Shown here: positions 1-9,339 of the stretch, piece by piece
Numbering within the stretch: the first letter of the stretch is position 1
How the letters are laid out: the number at the start of each line of letters is the position of its first letter
Assembly (NCBI GenBank): GCA_003213095.1
Contig: QCNV01000005.1
Span: forward strand, 1-64,000
Length of the DNA stretch: 64,000 nt
From: SAR202 cluster bacterium AG-426-M11
GTDB taxonomy: Bacteria > Chloroflexota > Dehalococcoidia > Lucifugimonadales > UBA826
Direction: 5' to 3'
Translations under genes and position numbers: made by a program
Notes under the pieces: generated by a model
What the model was told of the DNA's origin: nothing
What the model saw: only the letters and a program-made list of their open reading frames with translations
The model's database searches: none

Positions 1-634
1 GACTTCTATAGAAATCTACACCTTCTCTAACATACCAACGCATTACACCTTGATTATCAGGATCATCTAAATTAACTACAGATAGATCGAGCTCTAAACC
101 TGGCTGAGTTACAGTTCCACCATCTTTTCCAGGAAGATCCCATTCCCAACTCATTATTAAGTGAGATTTTGCACAAGTATCAGACAATGCTCCAGATACT
201 CCTCTCAATGGGTTACCGGCATCATCATAAGTTTCTTTCCAACTTAACATTGGCTCTAAGAAACCAAAATATCCATGGAACATTACGTCAGGCCAAATGC
301 CTTTTGACATTCTGAACTGAGCTGCTCCTACGTTATCCAATACAGCAGTAATAGTTACAGCTGAATCAGCTGACCCTGCTGAAGAGGATGCTGCTGGAGC
401 AGGTGCTGCGGCTGCGGCTGCGGCTGCGGCTGCTTTAGGTGCAGCTGGAGCAGCGGGAGCTGATGGGGCCGAACTGCTACCTGATGCGGCTGCGGCTGCT
501 TTAGGTGCAGCGGGAGCAGCGGGAGCGGAAGAGGATGATGACGATGAATCATCTGATCCACATGCAGCAAGCGCAACAATAGCAACTGAAGCAATCATAC
601 TGACTGCTACAAATTTCCAAATGCTTTTAAGCAT
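1..634 (-). CDS. Lipoprotein, probable ABC transporter substrate-binding protein (N-terminal part, runs off window edge)
   Basis: Reverse strand reads MLKSIWKFVAVSMIASVAIVALAACGSDDSSSSSS...; signal peptide, lipobox (LAAC), Ala/Pro/Ser linker, then a globular domain (...VTITAVLDNVGAAQFRMSKGIWPDVMFHGYFGFLEPMLSWKE...). Not in the ORF track because its stop lies outside the window. Confidence 0.75.
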   Translation of the reverse strand, partial: MLKSIWKFVAVSMIASVAIVALAACGSDDSSSSSSSAPAAPAAPKAAAAASGSSSAPSAPAAPAAPKAAAAAAAAAAPAPAASSSAGSADSAVTITAVLDNVGAAQFRMSKGIWPDVMFHGYFGFLEPMLSWKETYDDAGNPLRGVSGALSDTCAKSHLIMSWEWDLPGKDGGTVTQPGLELDLSVVNLDDPDNQGVMRWYVREGVDFYRS

Positions 635-1037
635 ATTTATCTCCTTTTTATTTTCTAATCTCAAATACTCACCTCTCTGAAATCTATGTACTTGTTTGGG
701 TAAAACTAAATTCAGTTAAATTATCAAAAAGGTAAGTATCCAAGAAACTAATATATATTATCGTGGGAATATATATAGTTAGAACAAAAAAGTCAAATAT
801 ATCAAAATTTAACATGTTCATTATTTATAAGATAAATATTTAAGAAAAAGTAGCCAAAAAGAAAAATTTTAGAAATCAAATTAAAGCCATATAAACTTTT
901 GGCTGTTTTATAGAAAAGTTTATTAATCAATTAATATATGCTGTAAGGGTTTTTATAAATTAACTTTTGTTAATATCTTCTTGAGCCAAGCTACTAATTA
1001 TGAATAAAATATCAAAATATTTTACTGGGAGATTCAC

Positions 1038-2702
1038 ATGCGAAAACTTATGACGGGTAAACAAGCGATTCTAGAAACTTTAAAAGAGCAGAATATTGAA
1101 TATATTTTTGGGAACCCTGGGACAAGTGAAGGCCCATTAATCGATATGCTAGGGGATTATCCTAATTTTAAATATATTATGGCTCTTCAAGAAAGCGTAG
1201 CAATGGGAATGGGGGAATCTTATGCAAGGTCTACAAATTCTACGGGCTTTGTAAGCCTTCACGTGGATAGCGGATTAGCTAACGGAATTGCCCTAATGTT
1301 AGATGCACTAAATACAGGAACTCCTTTAGTTGTCACCTCAGCAAATTACGATTCACGAAAAATCAACGAAACAAAAACTGACTTAGCAGAACTCGTACGA
1401 CCTGTAACCAAATGGGCAGTTGAATTAGACTTACCCGATCAAATACCTAGCGCACTCAGAAGAGCTTTCAACGAAGCAAATAGCCATCCAAAAGGCCCTG
1501 TATATGTGGGATTCACATCTAATGCTCTTGAAGGAATGGCTGAAATGACAATCACTCGATCTCTAGACAAATTTGACAATGTGTTACCAGACCCAATTGC
1601 CATTAAGCAAGCCTCTGAAAAATTAATTCAATCAAAAAACCCCGTATTGATATTAGGAGACAGGGTGTCTGATGATCAAGCAAACGACGAAGCAGTAAAA
1701 TTTGCTGAATTTATAGGACTACCTGTTTACCAATCAAGAGGAGCTGAAGTGTCGTTCCCTTCATCTCACCCACAATATATGGGGATTCACACCTTAAGAT
1801 CACAAGAAAGCCGAGATGAGCTCAAAAATCACGATCTTGTTCTCGCAGTAGGAATGGACCCATTCGACGAACTTTTTTATTGGGGGGATGTAATCCTAGA
1901 TGATCACGCAAACCTAATACATATTGATCCTATATATTCTAGGGTTGGCAAATCCGAACCAACATATTTAGGTATAGTCTCAAATTGTAAGGCAGCTTTA
2001 TCGCAATTAAATGAGGTAATCGGAAGCCAAAATTCAAACCATTTTTCCAAAAGAAAAACTAGTACCATCAATGAAGTGAAAACTAGAAGAAACGCATATA
2101 AAACCCTAGTTGAATCTCAAGAAAATTGGAACTCTACACCTATGTCTCCTGCAAGAATGATGTATGAAATCGCAAACTCATTACCCAAAAATGCCATAGT
2201 CGTTGATGACGCTATTAGTAATAGAGGTGCTTTAAGAAATTTCATTAAAGCCGAAAACAGAGATGATTTGCGAGGAGTTAGAGGGCAATCTATTGGAGGT
2301 GGGATAGGAGCAACTATGGGCACTCAATGTGCCTTTCCTAATCAACCTGTTTTTGGAATCATAGGCGATGGAAGCGCAATGATGACTATACAAGGATTGT
2401 GGACAGCTGCTAATGATAATATCCCGTGCAAATTCATTATTTGCAACAATGGAATGTATAGAGTATTGAAAGTCAACTTTAATATATACCAAAAAGAAGT
2501 ACTTGATTTAGATGAAACAGCTGGAGAAAACCTGCTATATTCAAATTTTGATACACCATTTAACGTTACAGAAATTGCAAAAGGTATGGGAATCACTAGC
2601 GAAAGAATTACTGATCCATCTGAAATTTCAAATGCCATTAAAAGAGCTACAGACTTTAAAGGTCCTTATCTATTAGACATTGTCATAGATGGATCTCTTT
2701 AA
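1038..2702 (+). CDS. Thiamine pyrophosphate-dependent enzyme (benzoylformate decarboxylase/acetolactate synthase-like)
   Basis: 554 aa; N-terminal FGNPGTSEGPLIDML and C-terminal GDGSAMMTIQGLWTAAN...NNGMYR TPP-binding motif. Confidence 0.88.
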   Translation: MRKLMTGKQAILETLKEQNIEYIFGNPGTSEGPLIDMLGDYPNFKYIMALQESVAMGMGESYARSTNSTGFVSLHVDSGLANGIALMLDALNTGTPLVVTSANYDSRKINETKTDLAELVRPVTKWAVELDLPDQIPSALRRAFNEANSHPKGPVYVGFTSNALEGMAEMTITRSLDKFDNVLPDPIAIKQASEKLIQSKNPVLILGDRVSDDQANDEAVKFAEFIGLPVYQSRGAEVSFPSSHPQYMGIHTLRSQESRDELKNHDLVLAVGMDPFDELFYWGDVILDDHANLIHIDPIYSRVGKSEPTYLGIVSNCKAALSQLNEVIGSQNSNHFSKRKTSTINEVKTRRNAYKTLVESQENWNSTPMSPARMMYEIANSLPKNAIVVDDAISNRGALRNFIKAENRDDLRGVRGQSIGGGIGATMGTQCAFPNQPVFGIIGDGSAMMTIQGLWTAANDNIPCKFIICNNGMYRVLKVNFNIYQKEVLDLDETAGENLLYSNFDTPFNVTEIAKGMGITSERITDPSEISNAIKRATDFKGPYLLDIVIDGSL

Positions 2703-3944
2703 TTGAAAAAAAATAAAAAACCTTATTTTTACTACGGATGGGTAATTGTAGTAGTAATGGCAATTGCTAATGCAGTTGGAATGGGTATGGGGGCACTGAA
2801 TCTGGGATTGTACATAAAGCCCATGGGAGATTCCCTAGGAATTAGTAGAGCATCTTTTGGATGGGCATCTACAATCAGGAGTTTTTCCAGTGCCGCCACA
2901 AACCCTCTTTTAGGAAACTTACTAGATAAATATGGAGCGAGATGGATATTGGCCATATGCATCTTAATCACCGGTATTTCTATGATTTCATTAAGTTTTG
3001 TCAAAGAATCTTGGCAACTTATTTTGGTTTTCGGATTGATGGGATTTGCAGGAGTTTCCGGTCCAGGATCAATAGTGACCTCCGTACCGCCTGCAAAATG
3101 GTTCATAGAAAAAAGAGGTAAAGCCCTAGCTATTACTTCAGTAGGCATTTCTATAGGAGCGGCCCTATTCATACCACTGACTCAAATTTTAATTAACAAC
3201 TACTCATGGGAATCTGCTTGGTTTATTTTAGGTATTCTAGGAATAATATTAGTATGCCCAATATCAATTATTTTTGTGAGACGACAACCCGAAGACATTG
3301 GCCTTCTTCCTGATGGTAAAGAAAAATTACCACAACATTCGGTAGAAGATTCATCACTAGAAGAATACTCGTTCACATTAAATCAAGCTCTAAAAACTTC
3401 TTCTCTTTGGCTTTTAACAATTGCTTTTTCAATTTTAAATTTGGCTATTTTTACCTTTGCTCTACATAGAATCCCTGCATTTATGGACAGAGGGTTAGAC
3501 CCAACCCTAGTTTCACTAGCTACTGCTTTTGATGCTATATGTGCAGGAATTGCTAGTTTTACTGGAGGGATTTTAGTTACCAAAATCCCGTCTAAAATTA
3601 TCGGAGCATCTGCATTCATGATGTTAGCAATTGCAAGCTTAATGACAATTTACGCATATGAATTTTGGTTAATGTTTTTTTCAATGGCTATTTTTGGAGC
3701 TGGAATTGGAATCAATTCTTTTACACAAAACTATATATGGGCAGAATATTTCGGCAGAAATTATTTAGGGCAAATCAGAGGATTTGTTACACCTATAAGC
3801 CTAGTTTTAGGTGGAATTGGAGCGCCTTTAGCTGGATATGTTTTAGATATTACAGGATCATATAATCCCGCATGGTGGGTCTCAGTATGGCTTATGATTT
3901 TCGCTGCAATAATTTTCTATTTATCCCCCAAACCAAAGCACTAA
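2703..3944 (+). CDS. MFS transporter (monocarboxylate/OFA-like)
   Basis: 413 aa, about 12 hydrophobic segments, starts YYGWVIVVVM; TTG start directly after the preceding stop. Confidence 0.85.
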   Translation: MKKNKKPYFYYGWVIVVVMAIANAVGMGMGALNLGLYIKPMGDSLGISRASFGWASTIRSFSSAATNPLLGNLLDKYGARWILAICILITGISMISLSFVKESWQLILVFGLMGFAGVSGPGSIVTSVPPAKWFIEKRGKALAITSVGISIGAALFIPLTQILINNYSWESAWFILGILGIILVCPISIIFVRRQPEDIGLLPDGKEKLPQHSVEDSSLEEYSFTLNQALKTSSLWLLTIAFSILNLAIFTFALHRIPAFMDRGLDPTLVSLATAFDAICAGIASFTGGILVTKIPSKIIGASAFMMLAIASLMTIYAYEFWLMFFSMAIFGAGIGINSFTQNYIWAEYFGRNYLGQIRGFVTPISLVLGGIGAPLAGYVLDITGSYNPAWWVSVWLMIFAAIIFYLSPKPKH

Positions 3945-3974
3945 ACTTGACCAATAGTTAATGTTTTATTATAG

Positions 3975-4185
3975 TTCTACCGGCTAATTCACATAGTCGA
4001 GCGAATTAGTTGAGGGAGTAAAACCTAAACTTCATAGTGGGATCTTAAAACAAACCAACGGCTAATTTCGATCCTATTCGCGCCCTACTGAGGACGCTTT
4101 TGGCTGCCTTTATGGCATTTCTTGTTATATACCCCCCATCCGACCAAAATCGGGCAAGGGCCAAAGCAGAATTCAATTCTGATTC
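3975..4185. other. Candidate structured non-coding/5' leader region (unclassified)
   Basis: No ORF. Several inverted repeats: CTAATTC..GAATTAG (3984-4009), AGTGGGATC..GATCCTATT (4036-4078, with G-U pairs), CCGA..TCGG (4140-4153), CAGAATTCAATTCTG (4167-4181). Confidence 0.3.
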
Positions 4186-4273
4186 CTCTTTCATTTCTTA
4201 TGAAACGCTGTCTTATGTATTTCACTGAAATTTTTACGGGCGCCTCATGTATTAAACAAACAAGGAGCAGAAA

Positions 4274-5464
4274 ATGAAATACATATCGATGATGACACTA
4301 TTAGGACTTTCAATGGTATTTGCGATTGCTTGCTCAAGCACTGCAGAACCAGAAGTTATAGTTCAAGAAGTAATCAAAGAAGTTGAAGTAGTTAAAGAAG
4401 TTGAAGTAGTTAAAGAAGTTGAAGTTGAAAAAGAAGTTGAAGTAGTTAAAGAAGTTGAAGTAGAAAAAATAGTAACTGTTGAAGTTGAAGCAGTACAAGA
4501 ATACGGTGGAAGAGAAATCGTATTTGGGGGACTCAACTGGAATAGCGCACTTATTCAGAATGCAGTTGCAAGATACATTATTGAAAATGGATATGGTCAC
4601 GAAACATCTCAAATAGAAGGAGCCACTGTCCCTTTGTTTCAAGGTCTTAGAAAAGGTGATGTAGACCTTACAATGGAAATCTGGTTACCTAACCAAAATG
4701 ATGCTTGGAATGAAGGAATTAAAGCTGGAGAAGTAATTCCAGTTGGAAAAAGCTTAGAAGACAACTGGCAGAGCTCTTTCTTAATTCCTGCTTACGTACA
4801 AGAAGCACATCCTGACCTAGACTCAGTTGAAGACCTTAAAGATGACAAATACAAAGCTCTTTTCGCTGAACCTGACAGTGACGGAAAAGCTGTTCTATAC
4901 GGATGCATGTCTGGATGGGGCTGTAGAGGTGTACAAACAGGTAATGACAGTGGTGATGGCCAAATAGTTAATTACGGACTATCAGACCACATAGAATTCT
5001 TAGATCCAGGAACTTCTGGAGCTTTAGCTGCAGCGATTGAAGGTGCTTTCGCTAAAGAAGAGCCAATTCTGTTCTATTACTGGGGACCAACTGCTTTAAT
5101 GCACGAACTTGGTTATGGAGACGGAGCAATTGTTGATCTTGAACAACCAGATCCATCTGAATGTCCAAACAATGACCCAGTCCATGGATGTGCATTCCCT
5201 GCTGCAGAAGTCATGATAGCCATGAATACTGAGTTAGTTGATGACGCACCATACTTAATTCCATTCTTTCAAGCTTGGGACTGGTCAGCAGGAAACCAAT
5301 TATTAGCAGAAGGTTTTTATGCTGAAATTGCTGATGATTATGGAACAGCCGAAGAAGCTTTTGAAGCAACAGCCATATCCTACTTAAATGGTAGTGAAAA
5401 TTGGCACAGCTGGGTTCCAGCAGATGTTTTGGAAGATGTTCTAGCAGCTCTAGCGGCAGAATAA
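4274..5464 (+). CDS. Glycine betaine/proline ABC transporter substrate-binding lipoprotein (OpuAC/ProX-like)
   Basis: Lipobox FAIACSS, repetitive KEVEVV linker, OpuAC-like domain; followed by ProV- and ProW-type genes. Confidence 0.88.
   Translation: MKYISMMTLLGLSMVFAIACSSTAEPEVIVQEVIKEVEVVKEVEVVKEVEVEKEVEVVKEVEVEKIVTVEVEAVQEYGGREIVFGGLNWNSALIQNAVARYIIENGYGHETSQIEGATVPLFQGLRKGDVDLTMEIWLPNQNDAWNEGIKAGEVIPVGKSLEDNWQSSFLIPAYVQEAHPDLDSVEDLKDDKYKALFAEPDSDGKAVLYGCMSGWGCRGVQTGNDSGDGQIVNYGLSDHIEFLDPGTSGALAAAIEGAFAKEEPILFYYWGPTALMHELGYGDGAIVDLEQPDPSECPNNDPVHGCAFPAAEVMIAMNTELVDDAPYLIPFFQAWDWSAGNQLLAEGFYAEIADDYGTAEEAFEATAISYLNGSENWHSWVPADVLEDVLAALAAE
4353..4490 (+). repeat. Degenerate tandem repeat encoding a K/E-V-E-V linker
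   Basis: Repeated gttaaagaagttgaagta-type units encoding VVKEVEVVKEVEVEKEVEVVKEVEVEK. Confidence 0.85.
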
Positions 5465-5491
5465 GTTGAAGCGTAAAATTTAACTTAAATT

Positions 5492-5520
5492 AAAAGGGCC
5501 GCAAAATTGCGGCCCTTTTT
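5492..5520 (+). terminator. Intrinsic terminator-like hairpin
   Basis: AAAAGGGCCGCAA-AA-TTGCGGCCCTTTTT, a perfect GC-rich stem followed by a T run. Confidence 0.85.
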
Positions 5521-5540
5521 GTTAATTTTGAGGTGATGGT

Positions 5541-6389
5541 ATGAAAGAAACTCATATTGAAGTACAAAATCTTTGGAAAGTATTTGGTAAAAATCCATCT
5601 CAAGTTTTTGACGAATCATTTATTAATTTGAGTCGATCTGAAATACAATCTCAACTCGAATTAATCACAGCTCTCAGAGATGTATCTTTCACAGTAAATA
5701 AAGGTGAAACTTTTGTAGTAATGGGGTTATCAGGTAGCGGAAAATCCACATTAGTTAGATGTTTAACCAGATTAATTGACCCTACCGATGGAAACATATT
5801 AATTGATGGAGAAAACATTGTAGATTTCGATGAAAATACATTAAGAGAGTTCAGAAGAAACAAAATTGCAATGGTATTCCAACAATTTGGACTACTTCCT
5901 CACAGAAATGTTCTAGACAATGCTGCTTTTGGATTAGAAATACGCGGAATTGACAAAGAAACAAGATACTCTACAGCTGAAGAAATGCTAGACCTTGTCG
6001 GACTAGAGGGTTGGGGAGAATCAAGGGTTTTTGAGCTTAGTGGAGGAATGCAACAAAGAGTCGGAATTGCACGTGCGTTGGCTGTTAACCCTGAAATCAT
6101 GCTAATGGATGAACCATTTAGTGGCCTGGATCCATTAATTCGTAGACAAATGAGAAAAGAATTAACATCGTTGCAACAAGAAATTCACAAAACTATGGTT
6201 TTTATTACTCATGATCTAGAGGAAGCTGTTTCAGTTGGTGACAAAATTGCAATCATGCGAGATGGAGAAATCATTCAACTTGGAACTCCATTAGAAATCA
6301 TTAATAAACCAGCTGATGATTTTGTAGCCGAATTCACTGAAGGGATTACCGGCAAAAGATTTGAAGAACTTCAAGCTGTCGGAGCATAA
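5541..6389 (+). CDS. proV: Glycine betaine/proline ABC transporter ATP-binding protein
   Basis: Walker A GLSGSGKSTLVR, signature LSGGMQQRVGIARA, Walker B IMLMDEPFSGLDP; ProV/OpuAA-like. Confidence 0.9.
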   Translation: MKETHIEVQNLWKVFGKNPSQVFDESFINLSRSEIQSQLELITALRDVSFTVNKGETFVVMGLSGSGKSTLVRCLTRLIDPTDGNILIDGENIVDFDENTLREFRRNKIAMVFQQFGLLPHRNVLDNAAFGLEIRGIDKETRYSTAEEMLDLVGLEGWGESRVFELSGGMQQRVGIARALAVNPEIMLMDEPFSGLDPLIRRQMRKELTSLQQEIHKTMVFITHDLEEAVSVGDKIAIMRDGEIIQLGTPLEIINKPADDFVAEFTEGITGKRFEELQAVGA

Positions 6390-6400
6390 CAATTTAACCA

Positions 6401-7348
6401 ATGAAGTTAAGTAAAAATTCTTCCACAATTTTAGGAATTTTCTCGCTATTAATAATCCTATTAGCAAACTCTTATCTGATTCATTTTTTCAAATTAGAAT
6501 TCCTAACCGATTTCCCTATTGACATTAGTAAATATTTGGAAAACAGTATTGACACTTCAATCGAATGGACTGTCGTAAATTACGGATGGTTTTTCGACTA
6601 CATTAGTGACAATCTAAAATATCTTCTTGGTAAAATGCGCAAATTCCTAGTATGGGTTCCTTGGCCTATTACTATGATTGGAATATTTTTACTTGCATGG
6701 AGAGTTGCTTCATACAAAGTTGGGATTTTTTGTGTAATCGGCCTAACTATTTTAGCAACAGTTAACCTATGGGAACCAACAATGGTCACTGTTGCAATAA
6801 TGATAGTAGCAGTCCTCATATCTATCTTAGTGGGAATTCCATTAGGAGTTATAGGGGCAAAAAGTGAACTTGCCGACACTATCATGAGACCAGTATTGGA
6901 TGCAATGCAAACAATGCCTAGCTTTGTATATTTAGTTCCTGGGATCATGTTGTTTGGCTTAGGAAATGTTGCCGCAATTCTCGCTACAGTTTTATATGCA
7001 ATTCCACCTTGTATAAGACTAACAAATTTAGGAATTCGACAAGTAGATGAATCTGTGGTCGAAGCAGGCAAATCATTTGGTTCAAACAATTTACAATTGC
7101 TTCTAAAAATCCAAATCCCGATGGCTATTCCAACAATTATGGCTGGAATTAATCAAACCGTCATGATGGCATTAGCTATGTCTACTATTGCTGCTATGGT
7201 TGGAGCTGGAGGACTAGGTACTGAAGTTCTTCGCGCTATGGGCCAATTAAGAGAAGGTGAAGCAGTAGTTGCAGGATTCGCGATTGTCATCTTAGCAATT
7301 ATGATCGATAGAATCTCTCAAGGGTACATAGATAAAAAAACTTTATAA
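6401..7348 (+). CDS. proW: Glycine betaine/proline ABC transporter permease
   Basis: Multi-TM, ProW-like (LDAMQTMPSFVYLVPGIMLFGLGNVAAILATVLYAIPPCIRLTNLGIRQV). Confidence 0.9.
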   Translation: MKLSKNSSTILGIFSLLIILLANSYLIHFFKLEFLTDFPIDISKYLENSIDTSIEWTVVNYGWFFDYISDNLKYLLGKMRKFLVWVPWPITMIGIFLLAWRVASYKVGIFCVIGLTILATVNLWEPTMVTVAIMIVAVLISILVGIPLGVIGAKSELADTIMRPVLDAMQTMPSFVYLVPGIMLFGLGNVAAILATVLYAIPPCIRLTNLGIRQVDESVVEAGKSFGSNNLQLLLKIQIPMAIPTIMAGINQTVMMALAMSTIAAMVGAGGLGTEVLRAMGQLREGEAVVAGFAIVILAIMIDRISQGYIDKKTL

Positions 7349-7352
7349 AAAA

Positions 7353-8111
7353 CTATCCACGAGCTATATAAGGCATTTTGGTAGCCATTATGGTCATAAA
7401 TTGTATATTCGCAGTTAATGGTAAATTACTAATATAAAGCACCGATTCTCCAACATGATCTACATCAAAAGTAGGCTCTACTTTCATTTCCCCATCAGCC
7501 TGCGGAACCCCATTACTCATTCGCTGAGTCATTGGAGTGGCAGCATTTCCGATATCTATCTGACTAGCAGCTATATCAAATTTCCTACCATCTAGTGAAA
7601 TTTGCTTAGTTAATCCTGTAATAGCATGTTTGGTAGTTGTATAAGCTACAGCATCTGGTCGAGGAACATGTGCGGAAATTGATCCATTATTAATTATTCG
7701 TCCTCCCATGGGAGATTGATTTTTCATAATTTTTATAGCTTCTTGAGTACACAAAAAACTTCCAGTCAGATTAGTATCCACTACTCTTTGCCAATCTTCT
7801 AAAGAAATTTCTTCCATAGGCATTCTAGGAGATCCAATTCCAGCATTATTAAATAAAACATCTAATCTACCGAATTTTTCTAATACCAATGAAAATAAGT
7901 TTTTTACTGAATTTGCATCACCCACATCTGTAGAAACTGCAATTACCTTATTATTGGAAACACCCGATTCTTCAATAGTTTCATTCAACAATTCTTTTCT
8001 TCTTCCTGCTAAAGCAACTGAATATCCATCTTTTAGTAAATGAATTACAGCACTTTTTCCAACTCCAGATCCTGCTCCAGTCACAACGGCAACTTTATCT
8101 TTTGATTCCAT
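7353..8111 (-). CDS. SDR family oxidoreductase
   Basis: [11 protein letters not shown] nucleotide-binding motif, NNAG, YTTTK active site. Confidence 0.9.
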   Translation of the reverse strand: MESKDKVAVVTGAGSGVGKSAVIHLLKDGYSVALAGRRKELLNETIEESGVSNNKVIAVSTDVGDANSVKNLFSLVLEKFGRLDVLFNNAGIGSPRMPMEEISLEDWQRVVDTNLTGSFLCTQEAIKIMKNQSPMGGRIINNGSISAHVPRPDAVAYTTTKHAITGLTKQISLDGRKFDIAASQIDIGNAATPMTQRMSNGVPQADGEMKVEPTFDVDHVGESVLYISNLPLTANIQFMTIMATKMPYIARG

Positions 8112-8121
8112 ATTTACTCCT

Positions 8122-8721
8122 TTATTCTTCCCAATTTAATACAAATAATCTTTGTTCGGCTGTTTCAGGAGAATCTCTAAAATTTCCTGCAACATTATTT
8201 CTTAATTGCTCAATTCTATTTAATGCTTGTTGTCCTGACAAACCATGTCTTACCAAATAACATCCAATAACAGTCCCTGTTCTTCCTAAACCTCTAAAAC
8301 AATGTAAATATACTGGTTTGTTTGATGCAATTGATGCATCTACAAAATCCAAGATTTTTTTCATTTCTTCTTTAGAAGGAACTGATCTGTCTGGAATAGG
8401 GAATCTAATATAATCTGTAGAAACTGCTCGTCTCCTACGTTCTTTGTGTAAAACCGGCTGGTATGAAACCCTCTCGTTTTTTTCTGTCAAATCTACAAAT
8501 ACAACTATTCCTAGATCGAGTAAATCTCCTATTTTTTTATGTGCAGAATTCAATAAAATTGCTTTCGATTTCAATACAGCACTAATTAAATGAATGATTG
8601 TCCCCAAAAAAGTTTTGACATTATTTGAAAATTGATTACCCGGATATTCTCCAGCTGCAAAATCATCAGGTAAGACCCAATACGAAAAAGGATTGATTTT
8701 TTGGTTTTTATTTATAGACAT
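8122..8721 (-). CDS. Dual-specificity/tyrosine phosphatase-like protein
   Basis: [10 protein letters not shown] matches the HCX5R(S/T)G active site. Confidence 0.8.
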   Translation of the reverse strand: MSINKNQKINPFSYWVLPDDFAAGEYPGNQFSNNVKTFLGTIIHLISAVLKSKAILLNSAHKKIGDLLDLGIVVFVDLTEKNERVSYQPVLHKERRRRAVSTDYIRFPIPDRSVPSKEEMKKILDFVDASIASNKPVYLHCFRGLGRTGTVIGCYLVRHGLSGQQALNRIEQLRNNVAGNFRDSPETAEQRLFVLNWEE

Positions 8722-8773
8722 ACTGATACCATACCACTATCTTTATGTTAACTTGGATAATTAAAGAGGGATC

Positions 8774-9325
8774 ATGGAAATCGATAAAAATAACAATTTG
8801 GTTTGGATTGATTTAGAGATGACAGGGCTAGAAGATGAACACCAAATCATAGAAATTGCGTCATTAGTTACAAATAATGAGTTAGAAATTCTGGCAGAAG
8901 GTCCACAAATTGCTATAAAAAAAACTGCAAAAGAATTAGAAAACATTAATAAATGGTCACTTGATCAACATACAAAATCAGGATTACTAGAAAAAGTAAA
9001 ACAATCTAACATTTCTACAATAGAAGCCGAACAAATTACGTTAGATTTTTTAAAAAATTGGGTAAATGAAAAAACTTCACCATTATGTGGAAACTCCATT
9101 GGTACAGACAGAAGATTTATTAGAAAAGAAATGAAAGAATTAGAGGATTTTTTACACTACAGGATGATTGACGTTTCAACTGTCAAAGAATTAGTAGCAA
9201 GATGGTATCCTAATATAAAAATCCCTATCAAAAAAAACAATCATTTAGCAATGGATGATATCAAAGAAAGCATAGAAGAATTAAAGTGGTACAAATCCAA
9301 TACATTTATAATTTCTTCTAAATAA
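8774..9325 (+). CDS. orn: Oligoribonuclease
   Basis: NLVWIDLEMTGLEDEHQIIEIA ExoI motif; DEDD-family layout, 183 aa. Confidence 0.92.
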   Translation: MEIDKNNNLVWIDLEMTGLEDEHQIIEIASLVTNNELEILAEGPQIAIKKTAKELENINKWSLDQHTKSGLLEKVKQSNISTIEAEQITLDFLKNWVNEKTSPLCGNSIGTDRRFIRKEMKELEDFLHYRMIDVSTVKELVARWYPNIKIPIKKNNHLAMDDIKESIEELKWYKSNTFIISSK

Positions 9326-9339
9326 CCGAAACTATTAAA

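Noticed and set aside
355-594. Track ORF 355..594 (LQLLLLRLLHVDQ...)
   Set aside because: Out-of-frame reading of the Ala/Pro linker of the lipoprotein CDS 1..634 on the same strand.
2117-3172. Antisense ORFs 2117..2323, 2232..2492, 2342..2638, 2732..3172
   Set aside because: Opposite-strand shadows of well-supported TPP enzyme and MFS genes.
4334-4642. Antisense ORF rich in F/N/Y (NYFNFFNYFNFF)
   Set aside because: Complement of the KEVEVV repeat in the OpuAC-like gene.
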